A stretch of DNA of 8,161 nt. It comes from Bacteroidia bacterium (lineage in GTDB: Bacteria; Bacteroidota; Bacteroidia; AKYH767-A; OLB10). Below are positions 1-6,789 of the stretch, one piece after another; position 1 is the stretch's first letter; each line of letters opens with the position of its first letter. The notes beneath the pieces are model-generated. The model was not told the origin of the DNA and did no database searches. It worked only from the letters and a program-made list of their open reading frames with translations. Both the position numbers and the translations under genes were made by a program. Location of the stretch: the NCBI GenBank assembly GCA_025450095.1, contig JANWID010000301.1:1-8161 (forward strand), read 5' to 3'.

Positions 1-402
1 ATTCAGGTAAACGCAATCCGCATGATTCATAATCACAATAAGTGAGGCTTCCATATCTTCAAGCCACATTACGTTTTCAATTCCGGAGGCATTCCGCGCT
101 TCTTCTTTCGAATATTTATGCCCTTCCCAAATAGCAATGGTTTCATTTGTTTTTCGTAAAAACAACACTTCACGAAATTGTGGAACAGGACAATCGGGAC
201 TGATTACCAAAAGTGATTTTTCCTGGTCTATTCCCGAAAGGTAAAACAGGTCAGAATTCTGGCGGAACTGAAAAGTACCGTCACCATTACGCGGCATTTC
301 ATCATTTGAATTAAAGAAAGCCACTGAGTCTTTTTTCAATTGCTTACGGAAACGTTTGCGATTTTCAATAAACAGCGCTTTTGGCAATGGCAGGTATTTC
401 AT
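1..402 (-). CDS. pepP: Xaa-Pro aminopeptidase (M24B), N-terminal part, truncated by window edge
   Basis: Only the first 134 codons are in the window. Reading the minus strand from the ATG at 402-400 gives MKYLPLPKALFIENRKRF and then FRQNSDLFYLSGIDQEKSLL at about residues 46-65. This matches the creatinase/aminopeptidase-P N-terminal domain, whose typical block is F-x-Q-x-S-x-x-x-Y-L-S-G. Family members are cytoplasmic metallopeptidases that release the N-terminal residue from X-Pro peptides. The pita-bread catalytic domain with the two-metal ligands would lie beyond position 1 and cannot be checked. The start is well fixed: an in-frame TGA (411-409) lies two codons upstream and no other start fits between. 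The gene is divergent from sdhC. A weak promoter-like TAATTTTA (448-441, minus) lies about 40 bp upstream. The fold assignment is firm; exact substrate preference is inferred from the family. Confidence 0.85.
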   Translation of the reverse strand, partial: MKYLPLPKALFIENRKRFRKQLKKDSVAFFNSNDEMPRNGDGTFQFRQNSDLFYLSGIDQEKSLLVISPDCPVPQFREVLFLRKTNETIAIWEGHKYSKEEARNASGIENVMWLEDMEASLIVIMNHADCVYLN

Positions 403-528
403 ATCCTCTCAGTTTTAACCGGATGTTATACTTAAGCGGGTAAAATTAGTCCAGAGATTGAAGAATTGAAACTAAAATGAAAAATTAAAAATCTGAGTGT
501 TAGGGTAAGAACTTGATTATTAATCATG

Positions 529-624
529 CCGTCATAGTTCGGCTCCGCTCACTATGACTACGTCCTTAAGTTAAGATGGGCAAAGATGTCAGGGTGAGCG
601 AAGCCGAACCCCGAACCATGACGG
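529..624. repeat. 96-bp imperfect inverted repeat, MITE/REP-like
   Basis: The element begins CCGTCATAGTTCGG and ends CCGAACCATGACGG, so its ends are near-perfect inverted complements. Moving inwards, GGCTCCGCTCAC (541-552) is matched on the other strand by the complement of GGTGAGCGAAGCC (593-605), with a few mismatches and a small indel. The left half also contains its own hairpin: GTCATAGT (531-538) and ACTATGAC (551-558) are perfect 8-bp arms around a 12-nt loop. The local GC content and the TTCGGCTYCGCTCAC core are unlike the surrounding AT-rich DNA. I infer a dispersed non-coding repeat inserted between the two divergent promoters. No transposase or convincing target-site duplication is visible. 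Confidence 0.7.
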
Positions 625-653
625 AATCTTTCTCGAATTTAACTGAACATTTA

Positions 654-685
654 TTTGAATAAGACCGAATCGGCATATAAATTTG
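654..685 (+). promoter_or_regulatory. Bacteroidota-type promoter of the sdhCAB operon
   Basis: TTTG at 654-657 and TAAATTTG at 678-685 match the -33 and -7 (TAnnTTTG) elements used by the primary sigma factor of Bacteroidota, with a 20-bp spacer. Transcription would start near 691-693, giving a leader of only about 15 nt before the sdhC ATG at 708. The match is exact at the -7 box. Use of the promoter is inferred. Confidence 0.75.
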
Positions 686-707
686 CACAGTAACAATTAA
701 TGCTACC

Positions 708-1514
708 ATGCGTTCACTTCTGAGTTTTCTTGAATCATCTATAGGCCGCAAAGTGTTAATGTCACTGACCGGCCTTTTTCTTTGCCTGTTCCTGGTCGTT
801 CATGTTTCCGGAAACCTGCAGCTATTCAAGGATGATGAAGGCCTTGCTTTCAATCAGTATTCAGTATTTATGACCACTTTTCCCCCGATCAAAATAATTT
901 CGTATATCCTTTACATATGTGTTGTGCTGCATGTGATAAGTGGTTTCCGGTTAGCATTCAAAAATCAAAAGGCTCGTCCTGTTGAATACAAGGCCCGCAA
1001 AGATCCCCGATCCTCTTCATGGGCTTCAAAAAATATGGCGATACTCGGAACATTGGTTTTGATTTTCCTCGTCACCCATATGGCTAATTTCTGGTATCAC
1101 TATAAATTCGGAGAAATGCCATGGAAAGAATACCGTGTGGATGTGACTACCGGTAAAGTTCTGGAAACAGCCATCCTCGAAGCATACCAGGGCGGAACTC
1201 ATTCTCCACATGAATTCGTAGGTAGTGATGCAGCCGGTATTCCAGTAAAAATTGTCGTACTCAAAGATCTTTATGAAGTCGTTAAACAGGCTTTCCGCCA
1301 AACATGGCTCGTTGCGTTGTATGTTTTGGGAATGATTGCACTTGCATACCATCTTGTACATGGATTTCAAAGCGGGTTTCAGACACTCGGTCTCCGGCAT
1401 CCAATATATACACCTGTAATTAAGGGTATTGGCGTATGGATTTTTGGGATCATCATACCAATTCTGTTTGCTGCGATGCCTGTTTACTTTTATTTTTTTA
1501 TTAAAGCTGCCTAA
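708..1514 (+). CDS. sdhC: Succinate dehydrogenase / fumarate reductase cytochrome b subunit (type B, di-heme)
   Basis: This is the 268-residue integral-membrane anchor of complex II. It holds the hemes and the menaquinone site and passes electrons between SdhB and the quinone pool. Five hydrophobic segments are visible at about 15-36, 61-83, 108-131, 198-221 and 241-264, the single-polypeptide five-helix layout of type-B enzymes. Candidate axial heme ligands are H32 (VVHVSGN), H75 (LHVISGF), H124 (VTHMANF) and H215 or H218 (YHLVHGFQSGFQTLG). The last block is very typical of the family. The loop between helices 3 and 4 (about 132-197) is unusually long and includes a polar stretch at about 142-182; from memory, relatives have a shorter loop there. 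The start is supported by the promoter about 22 bp upstream and by the family-typical start. It is first in the sdhC-A-B operon, 18 bp before sdhA. Confidence 0.93.
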   Translation: MRSLLSFLESSIGRKVLMSLTGLFLCLFLVVHVSGNLQLFKDDEGLAFNQYSVFMTTFPPIKIISYILYICVVLHVISGFRLAFKNQKARPVEYKARKDPRSSSWASKNMAILGTLVLIFLVTHMANFWYHYKFGEMPWKEYRVDVTTGKVLETAILEAYQGGTHSPHEFVGSDAAGIPVKIVVLKDLYEVVKQAFRQTWLVALYVLGMIALAYHLVHGFQSGFQTLGLRHPIYTPVIKGIGVWIFGIIIPILFAAMPVYFYFFIKAA

Positions 1515-1532
1515 TAGTTAAAAGTTTCTGTA

Positions 1533-3446
1533 ATGACTTTAGATTCTAAATCACCGGCCGGTTCACTTGCTGAAAAATGGGACAAACATAAATTTAACCT
1601 GAAGCTGGTTAATCCCGCGAATAAGAGAAAGTATGAAATCCTGATCGTTGGAACTGGCCTGGCTGGTGCTTCTGCAGCTGCGTCATTGGCGGAACTTGGA
1701 TATAAGGTTAAAACTTTCTGTATTCAGGATAGTCCGCGACGGGCACACAGCATCGCCGCACAGGGAGGCATAAACGCTGCAAAAAATTACCGGAACGATG
1801 GTGATAGCGTTTACCGTTTGTTTTATGATACTATAAAAGGTGGTGATTACCGTGCCCGGGAAGCAAATGTTTACCGGCTTGCACAGGTAAGCGTGAATAT
1901 TATCGATCAGTGTGTAGGGCAGGGAGTGCCCTTTGCCAGGGAATACGGAGGTCTGCTCGACAACCGTTCGTTTGGAGGAGCACAGGTGTCCAGAACTTTT
2001 TATGCAAAGGGTCAAACCGGTCAGCAATTATTACTGGGTGCTTATAGCGCGATGAACCGCCAGATCGGTGCAGGAACGATTCAGAGCTATACACGACATG
2101 AATTGCTGGATGTGGTAATTGTTGAAGGTAAAGCGCGTGGTATCATTGTCCGGGATCTTGTAACCGGTGAAATAGAGCGTCACAGCGGCCATGCAGTTGT
2201 TCTTTGCACGGGTGGATATGGGAATGTGTTTTATCAGACTACATATGCCAAGGGTTCCAATACAACAGCAATTTGGCGGGCTTATAAAAAAGGCGCTTTG
2301 TTCGGAAATCCATGCTTTACACAAATTCATCCTACCTGTATACCAGTTTCCGGTGATCACCAGAGCAAGCTTACGCTTATGAGTGAAAGCCTTCGTAACG
2401 ATGGACGTATATGGGTTCCCGTTAAGAAAGGGGATACCAGGCGACCGGAAGATATTCCTGAAAACGAAAGAGATTATTACCTGGAACGAATTTATCCATC
2501 CTTTGGAAACCTCGTACCTCGTGATATTGCATCGCGGAAAGCGAAAGAAATGTGTGACGCAGGAAAAGGTGTTGGTTCCAGCGGACTTGCAGTTTACCTC
2601 GATTTTGCAGATGCCATTAACAGGCTTGGAAAAGACCAGGTGGAATCACGCTATGGTAATCTGTTCGACATGTATAAACAAATTACAGGCGAAGATCCAT
2701 ATTCAAGTCCAATGCGGATTTACCCTGCTGTACACTATACCATGGGTGGATTGTGGGTTGATTACAACCTGATGACTACCGTTCCGGGACTTTATGCTTG
2801 TGGTGAAGCGAATTTTTCAGATCATGGTGCCAACCGTCTTGGTGCAAGTGCTCTCATGCAGGGACTGGCCGACGGATATTTTGTGCTTCCCTACACTATC
2901 GGCGATTACCTGGCCGGAGAGGAACGTAAGGATGTCTCCACTTCAGGACCCGAATTCGACGCCGCTGAACAGAAAATCAGGGAATCCATTTCAAAAATCC
3001 TGTCTATTAAAGGAAGTAAAACAGTTCATGAGTTTCAACGTGAGTTGGGACTTATCATGTGGAATCATTGCGGTATGGCTCGAAATGAAGCAGGGCTTAA
3101 AGAGGGTATCGGAAAAATTAAAGCATTGCGAAGTGAATTCTGGAAGAATATTAACGTACCTGGTGCAGGTGAAGAGCTTAATCAGAACCTGGAACGGGCA
3201 TTTCGTGTGGCTGATTTCCTGGAACTGGGTGAGCTCATGATGCAGGATGCCTTGCATCGCAACGAGAGTTGTGGTGGACATTTCCGTGAAGAATTCCAGA
3301 CACCGGAAGGGGAGGCAAAACGCGATGATGATAATTTCGCATATGTGGCAGCGTGGGAATACAAAGGCGATGATCAGCCTGCTCAGTTGAATAAGGAAAT
3401 GCTCAATTTTGAAACGGTAAAGCTTACGCAGCGTTCCTATAAGTAA
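1533..3446 (+). CDS. sdhA: Succinate dehydrogenase / fumarate reductase flavoprotein subunit
   Basis: This is the 637-residue catalytic subunit that interconverts succinate and fumarate with FAD, on the cytoplasmic face of the membrane. Visible features are the Rossmann dinucleotide motif [11 protein letters not shown] (39-49), [11 protein letters not shown] with H72 as the expected covalent FAD attachment site, and HPTCIPVSG with H266. The catalytic arginine block is [10 protein letters not shown] (R330). [10 protein letters not shown] follows with H401, and then [13 protein letters not shown] with R435. The C-terminal helical region (about 480-600) and the AYVAAWEY end fit the family. Length and N-terminus ([24 protein letters not shown]) match Bacteroidota/type-B proteins. 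It lies 18 bp after sdhC and 53 bp before sdhB, in one operon. All catalytic residues I can recognise are present. Sequence alone does not say whether the complex runs mainly as succinate dehydrogenase or fumarate reductase. Confidence 0.96.
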   Translation: MTLDSKSPAGSLAEKWDKHKFNLKLVNPANKRKYEILIVGTGLAGASAAASLAELGYKVKTFCIQDSPRRAHSIAAQGGINAAKNYRNDGDSVYRLFYDTIKGGDYRAREANVYRLAQVSVNIIDQCVGQGVPFAREYGGLLDNRSFGGAQVSRTFYAKGQTGQQLLLGAYSAMNRQIGAGTIQSYTRHELLDVVIVEGKARGIIVRDLVTGEIERHSGHAVVLCTGGYGNVFYQTTYAKGSNTTAIWRAYKKGALFGNPCFTQIHPTCIPVSGDHQSKLTLMSESLRNDGRIWVPVKKGDTRRPEDIPENERDYYLERIYPSFGNLVPRDIASRKAKEMCDAGKGVGSSGLAVYLDFADAINRLGKDQVESRYGNLFDMYKQITGEDPYSSPMRIYPAVHYTMGGLWVDYNLMTTVPGLYACGEANFSDHGANRLGASALMQGLADGYFVLPYTIGDYLAGEERKDVSTSGPEFDAAEQKIRESISKILSIKGSKTVHEFQRELGLIMWNHCGMARNEAGLKEGIGKIKALRSEFWKNINVPGAGEELNQNLERAFRVADFLELGELMMQDALHRNESCGGHFREEFQTPEGEAKRDDDNFAYVAAWEYKGDDQPAQLNKEMLNFETVKLTQRSYK

Positions 3447-3499
3447 ACCCTGTAAACATTTAAGTTTGTTTTATATAACCAGTCGAAAATCGAAGATCA

Positions 3500-4255
3500 A
3501 TGAGCGGTAATATGAATCTCACCCTGAAGGTGTGGAGGCAAAAAAATACGCAGGACACAGGAGGTTTTGAAACCTACGATGCAAAAAACATTTCACCGGA
3601 TATGTCCTTCCTGGAAATGCTGGATGTGGTGAATGAAGATATAATTAAAGCAGGAAAAGATCCTGTTGCTTTTGATCACGATTGCAGGGAAGGTATTTGT
3701 GGTACCTGTTCGATGTATATTAATGGCAGAGCTCATGGCCCGGTTCGGGGCGTTACAACCTGTCAGCTGCATATGCGGAGCTTCACTAATGGCGATACAA
3801 TCATTATTGAACCATGGAGAGCTTCAGCTTTCCCGGTACTTAAGGACCTCGTAGTGGATCGCACCGCATTTGAGCGCATCCAGCAGGCCGGAGGTTTTGT
3901 ATCGGTGAATACCGGTTCAGTTCCTGATGCCAATGCTATTCCGATTCCGAAGGAAAATGCCGACGAAGCGTTCTTATCTGCAGCTTGTATCGGTTGTGGT
4001 GCTTGTGTTGCAGCCTGTAAAAATTCCAGTGCCATGTTATTTGTAAGTGCCAAAGTTTCGCAATATGCACTGCTTCCGCAGGGTCAGGTGGAGCGGACGG
4101 AGCGCGTTTTGAAAATGGTGGAACAAATGGATAAGGAAGGTTTCGGAGCGTGCACTTTTACTGAGGCATGTGAAGCCGAATGCCCGAAGGAGATAAAGGT
4201 CTCCAACATTGCACGTTTGAATAGGGAGTACATCCGTGCAAAGTGGTTTTCATAA
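3500..4255 (+). CDS. sdhB: Succinate dehydrogenase / fumarate reductase iron-sulfur subunit
   Basis: This 251-residue electron-transfer subunit links SdhA flavin to the SdhC hemes. The N-terminal ferredoxin domain carries the [2Fe-2S] ligands C62, C67, C70 (CREGICGTC) and C88. In the C-terminal domain, [11 protein letters not shown] gives C163, C166, C169 and C173, and [13 protein letters not shown] gives C218, C224 and C228. By analogy with known structures, C163/C166/C169/C228 hold the [4Fe-4S] cluster and C173/C218/C224 the [3Fe-4S] cluster. The set of 11 cysteines is complete. ATG at 3500 is used; an in-frame ATG four codons later (3512) is an alternative that would lose no domain. The 53-bp gap after sdhA shows no strong terminator or promoter, so co-transcription is likely. 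No clear terminator is seen before the convergent acpH end 30 bp downstream. Confidence 0.95.
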   Translation: MSGNMNLTLKVWRQKNTQDTGGFETYDAKNISPDMSFLEMLDVVNEDIIKAGKDPVAFDHDCREGICGTCSMYINGRAHGPVRGVTTCQLHMRSFTNGDTIIIEPWRASAFPVLKDLVVDRTAFERIQQAGGFVSVNTGSVPDANAIPIPKENADEAFLSAACIGCGACVAACKNSSAMLFVSAKVSQYALLPQGQVERTERVLKMVEQMDKEGFGACTFTEACEAECPKEIKVSNIARLNREYIRAKWFS

Positions 4256-4285
4256 AGTGAGGTAAAAATTAAGCTGCCAGTCGCT

Positions 4286-4885
4286 TTACGCGGATAGTGT
4301 GACGTCTTCCAGCATTACCTTCCTGACATATTCGATCAGGTCATCGAAAAATACGGTGAACTCGTACTCAAACGCTGCATATCTTCCGCGCAGTGCATCA
4401 GCTGCATGTTCCATTCCTGAATTAAAAGAAGTGCGTTTCGACATACCCGTTAGTACACTTTGAATGCCTTCCAGCGAACCATAATTAACCAGCCAGTTGT
4501 TGGCGATCATATATCGCAGCATATTCTGGGTGCGCAAAGGCATTATTGCAGTATATGTTGAAGACAGCCTGTAAAATGTATCTGCGTATTGCGTTAACGG
4601 AACTATTGAATACCGGTTCCAGTTTTTTGCAAGAAAGTGATCGTAATAGATATCGGTAATTACCGGAGCGTACTTGTGGAATTGCGGGCGCAGACTGATC
4701 TTCGACTGTTCAACTACAGGGTGATGGTCGGTATAATAATCGATTTTGCGATGCAGAAAAACGCCTTTCTGAATGGTATCCGGCAGGTTGTTTACAGCTT
4801 TACCTTTCACATGATCGGCTATAAAGTTGCCGATTTTCAGGTCAGGATTATCACCCGACAAGTATAGGTGAGCCAGGCAATTCAT
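4286..4885 (-). CDS. acpH: Acyl carrier protein phosphodiesterase (AcpH, DUF479 family)
   Basis: The 199-residue protein begins MNCLAHLYLSGDNPDLKIGN, then FIADHVKGK, then QKGVFLHRKIDYYTDHHP (39-56), and TDIYYDHFLAKNW (77-89). These are the signature blocks of ACP phosphodiesterase. Members hydrolyse the 4'-phosphopantetheine arm from holo-ACP, regenerating apo-ACP, in the cytoplasm with a divalent metal. D24, H45, D49, D53/H54, D78 and D82/H83 are candidate metal or catalytic residues. Length is normal. The ATG (4885-4883) lies 4 nt after the stop of the upstream lipoprotein gene on the same strand, so the two are probably one transcript. It converges on sdhB with only 30 bp between. Biochemical activity in Bacteroidota homologues is inferred from the enterobacterial enzyme. 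Confidence 0.85.
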   Translation of the reverse strand: MNCLAHLYLSGDNPDLKIGNFIADHVKGKAVNNLPDTIQKGVFLHRKIDYYTDHHPVVEQSKISLRPQFHKYAPVITDIYYDHFLAKNWNRYSIVPLTQYADTFYRLSSTYTAIMPLRTQNMLRYMIANNWLVNYGSLEGIQSVLTGMSKRTSFNSGMEHAADALRGRYAAFEYEFTVFFDDLIEYVRKVMLEDVTLSA

Positions 4886-4889
4886 GGAA

Positions 4890-5444
4890 TTATTCTTCCC
4901 ATTTAATTCCTATGGTAACGGAAAAGCCGTTTTGTTCCGTAACAACATAGTTGGGATAGGGATTCAGGGGATCGGGGAAAGGTCCGATTACAAAGTTAAC
5001 CTTACCCATAAATGTTGAATCGGGCAGATCGTAATCATAAATATTAATGTCAATGCTAGAGCCAAACGGCACCACTTCAAAAGGAGTAAGCAGGTAATAA
5101 GGTATGCTATCGGTTTCAGAGATATTTAAAAAATGGGAATTCTGACTCCATAAAACCGGTGGTTGTGGATCAGGAGGAGTAATATTAAAGAAGATATCGG
5201 GCTCCCCAAGAGTATCGTAAGCGGCAGGATCTGCAACATCCCAGCTGAGGCCACCCGGGTCAGTAATGGGAAAGGAGTTTAACTGCACAAGTGTAATAGA
5301 AGCCTTGCTTTTCGGGGTTATCACCGGCGTTCCATTCTCTACATCCGGGAGAAACGGATCATCCTGGCATCCTGTTGCAACGATAGCGAAGAGTAAAAAG
5401 ATAAAAAAGGCGGTTTTTTGAATGGAAACCGGTAATTTGTGCAT
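4890..5444 (-). CDS. Predicted lipoprotein with C2-like beta-sandwich domain, function unknown
   Basis: The 184-residue protein has a short basic N-terminus, a hydrophobic stretch (about 11-23) and a lipobox IVATGC with C26 as the lipidation site. The residues after the cysteine are CQDD, resembling the acidic lipoprotein export signal that sends Bacteroidota lipoproteins to the cell surface. The rest looks like a small beta-sandwich. Strand-like ASITLVQLNSFPITD (48-62) is followed by GGLSWD (64-69), EPDIFFNI (81-88), IDINIYDYDLPDSTFMGKV (131-149) and FSVTIGIKWEE at the end. Spacing of the acidic residues (D62, D69, D83, D137, D139, D142) recalls the calcium-binding loops of C2 domains; this is pattern recognition, not proof. 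It precedes acpH by 4 nt, probably in one operon, and has a perfect palindrome about 43 bp upstream. I do not know a specific function. Confidence 0.75.
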   Translation of the reverse strand: MHKLPVSIQKTAFFIFLLFAIVATGCQDDPFLPDVENGTPVITPKSKASITLVQLNSFPITDPGGLSWDVADPAAYDTLGEPDIFFNITPPDPQPPVLWSQNSHFLNISETDSIPYYLLTPFEVVPFGSSIDINIYDYDLPDSTFMGKVNFVIGPFPDPLNPYPNYVVTEQNGFSVTIGIKWEE

Positions 5445-5486
5445 GATTTTATGAATGATAATAAAAATAAAAACGTTTTTGTGGTT

Positions 5487-5506
5487 GTAAAATTATATAA
5501 TTTTAC
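5487..5506. promoter_or_regulatory. Perfect 20-bp palindrome, candidate operator upstream of the lipoprotein-acpH operon
   Basis: GTAAAATTATATAATTTTAC is a perfect 10+10 palindrome with no spacer. It is 43 bp upstream of the lipoprotein ATG, in the divergent region shared with the histone-like gene. On the minus strand, TAATTTTA (one mismatch to TAnnTTTG) lies within it, with a TTG about 17 bp further upstream, so it would overlap a possible -7 box. That is the usual place for a dimeric repressor site. Binding is inferred. It is not followed by a T-run in either direction, which argues against a terminator. Confidence 0.45.
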
Positions 5507-5635
5507 GGTAAGCAACCCTCCTCCGGAACCCAATCTATAGCTGACTTTCAATAAAACTACATTTTTTTTTATACAAATAGTATTTTATTATTAATTATTT
5601 ATTTTTACTCAAAATTCGATAAAACCTAACCTACT

Positions 5636-6376
5636 ATGGCATCCCGAACTTCCAAAAAAGGTAAAGCCACTAAATCTTCAAAGAAGCCTGCTTCTAAAAA
5701 GCCGGCTGCAAAGAAGAAAGCTGCTAAAAAGGCTGTTTCAAAGTCTGCTTCCAAGAAGAAGCCCGCTAAAAAAGCTGTTGTAAAATCGAAAGCAAAATCG
5801 AAACCTGCAAAGAAAGCTGCGGTCAAGGCTAAATCAAAGCCTGCTAAAAAAGCTGCTCCGAAGAAACCGGTTAAAAAAGCAGCAGTAAAAAAACCAGCTC
5901 CCAAGGCTAAAGCGGCCCCAAAAGCTAAAGCAACGGTAAAAGCGAAAGCACCGGCTAAACCTAAGGCACCGGCAAAACCGGTTGCTGTGAAAAAAACAGC
6001 CCCGCCGAAAGTTGAAGCGAAAGCTCCGGCGAAACCCATCGCAAAACCTGCTCCGCCCAAGGCAGCAACGCCGCCTAAGCCTACCACACCGGCGAAACCG
6101 AAAACGGAAGTCGTTGAAAGGGTAACATTCATTCCACCGGGTACAACTGTACACGAAAAAGAAACAACGACCAAAATTGATCAGGATGATTTTAAAGGAA
6201 AAGTCATCACCAAGGTAACCGAAGTGGAAACGGATCTGGATGCTGATGAAGATGGTATAGATGAATTCCGCGTCCCCGGCGAGAAGATTCACGACTGGGG
6301 CGAAATCCTAACTCGTGAAGATGATGAAGAAGAAGAGGAAGAAGAGGATGAGGATCTGGAGAGCCCTCTGTTCTGA
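5636..6376 (+). CDS. Histone-H1-like Lys/Ala/Pro-rich protein with acidic C-terminal tail
   Basis: The 246-residue protein has two opposite halves. Residues 1-126 contain no Asp or Glu and are built of loose KKPAAKKAA / KAKSKPAKK / APAKPKAP repeats, like the C-terminal tails of eukaryotic H1 and bacterial AlgP or Hc1-type proteins. The Lys-rich part (1-90) grades into a Pro-Ala-Lys part (91-157). A more ordinary stretch follows (VVERVTFIPPGTTVHEKETT, 159-178; KGKVITKVTEVET, 187-199). Next is a DxDxDGxxD motif (D202, D204, D206, G207, D209) and a run of 13 consecutive acidic residues (228-240). There is no signal peptide, so a cytoplasmic, nucleoid-associated role is plausible: the cationic part could bind DNA or RNA and the acidic tail could tune binding. 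This is inferred from composition. The start is the first ATG after AT-rich DNA, and the gene ends at a strong terminator as a single-gene unit. A long minus-strand frame over it is a compositional shadow. Confidence 0.8.
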   Translation: MASRTSKKGKATKSSKKPASKKPAAKKKAAKKAVSKSASKKKPAKKAVVKSKAKSKPAKKAAVKAKSKPAKKAAPKKPVKKAAVKKPAPKAKAAPKAKATVKAKAPAKPKAPAKPVAVKKTAPPKVEAKAPAKPIAKPAPPKAATPPKPTTPAKPKTEVVERVTFIPPGTTVHEKETTTKIDQDDFKGKVITKVTEVETDLDADEDGIDEFRVPGEKIHDWGEILTREDDEEEEEEEDEDLESPLF

Positions 6377-6400
6377 TAAAATAACAAGTTATTGATGTAT

Positions 6401-6428
6401 AAAAACCTGGTGAATGCCAGGTTTTTTT
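6401..6428 (+). terminator. Intrinsic terminator of the histone-like gene
   Basis: AAAAACCTGG (6401-6410) and CCAGGTTTTT (6417-6426) form a perfect 10-bp stem around the loop TGAATG, with a T-run extending to 6428. It lies 25 bp after the TGA of the Lys/Ala-rich gene. The A-tract on the left could also allow weaker termination in the reverse direction, but no gene arrives from that side. Confidence 0.9.
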
Positions 6429-6429
6429 A

Positions 6430-6753
6430 TTGGTAGTGGGGACCTTCATTTCCTCATTCACTAAACAGGAAACGAACACAATATTGAATAATACTTAACA
6501 TTTATTGATTATTGAATAAGTATTCAATTTTTCACTTATCTAACCTATTCCTTATTCAATAAGTGTTATATGTTATTCAATTTTTTTGTTCGGCCTGATT
6601 GAATAACACTTATTGATTATTGAATAAGTTTAAAATCCTTCCATACTTTGGTTAGGTAATATAAACGCGATCAGCGTTCATGTTGTCAGAATGTTTATAA
6701 ATATTTGATTATCTATACTCTACAATGTGAATTTAAATAATATCAAAAAGGTC
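6430..6753. other. Non-coding AT-rich region before the tRNA promoter
   Basis: There is no credible coding region here on either strand. The left part (6430-6480) is unremarkable terminator-distal DNA. The centre (6484-6629) is the repeat cluster described separately. The right part (6630-6753) has only a small hairpin, AACGC (6664-6668) with GCGTT (6674-6678), and otherwise plain AT-rich sequence leading to the tRNA promoter. A minus-strand frame at 6479-6207 begins here, but it overlaps the histone-like gene and is rejected. Confidence 0.7.
6484..6629. repeat. Cluster of direct and inverted TTGAATAA repeats
   Basis: TTGAATAA occurs on the plus strand at 6484, 6512, 6599 and 6620, and as TTATTCAA at 6552 and 6573. 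A 25-bp unit that includes the 19-mer TTATTGATTATTGAATAAG occurs at 6497-6521 and again at 6605-6629 with one difference (T6501 versus C6609). Two copy pairs, one in each orientation (6552/6573 and 6599/6620), are each spaced exactly 21 bp. They form a large imperfect inverted repeat (6551-6582 against 6598-6628) around a short spacer. Local palindromes are ATTGAATA-AG-TATTCAAT (6511-6528) and CTTATT-C-AATAAG (6551-6563). The spacing is not that of a CRISPR array. It could be a multi-site protein-binding region, an iteron-like array or a degenerate repeat element; I cannot choose between these. Confidence 0.7.
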
Positions 6754-6783
6754 ATTGCAGATAAAATTTAACCATTACCTTTG
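6754..6783 (+). promoter_or_regulatory. Bacteroidota-type promoter upstream of the initiator tRNA
   Basis: TACCTTTG (6776-6783) is an exact TAnnTTTG -7 box. ATTG (6754-6757) lies 18 bp upstream as a partial -33 element. Transcription would start near 6789-6791, about 130 nt before the mature tRNA 5' end, so the primary transcript would have a long leader. No closer promoter of comparable quality is seen before the tRNA. Confidence 0.6.
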
Positions 6784-6789
6784 CAGACT

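Larger units (their letters stand above)
403..707. other. Divergent intergenic region between pepP and sdhC
   Basis: These 305 bp hold no credible ORF. They separate the divergent starts of the aminopeptidase (minus) and sdhC (plus). The half next to pepP is AT-rich and has only a weak promoter-like element. The middle is occupied by a GC-richer inverted-repeat element (529-624). The right end contains the sdhC promoter (654-685). A 61-codon minus-strand reading frame across 566-751 runs through the repeat and into sdhC, resembles nothing known to me, and is not called. Confidence 0.75.

Noticed and set aside
1026..1400. Minus-strand frames opposite sdhC, sdhA and sdhB (for example 1026-1400, 1683-2027, 2031-2360, 3763-4053)
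   Set aside because: They lie wholly inside strongly conserved respiratory genes, lack any family resemblance and are expected shadow frames.
5562..5570. Run of nine T residues upstream of the histone-like gene as a phase-variable tract
   Set aside because: It lies in a generally T-rich intergenic stretch, and no recognisable promoter boxes flank it whose spacing it would alter. There is no positive evidence for variation.
5626..6174. Long minus-strand frame rich in Phe, Ala and Gly, opposite the Lys/Ala-rich gene
   Set aside because: Its composition is simply the reverse complement of AAA/AAG and GCN codons (TTT/CTT and NGC). It has no domain resemblance, and the plus-strand frame has the promoter-proximal start and a terminator.
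6484..6629. CRISPR array
   Set aside because: The repeats are short, AT-rich and in both orientations, and spacers are unequal or only 13 bp long. No cas gene is nearby.
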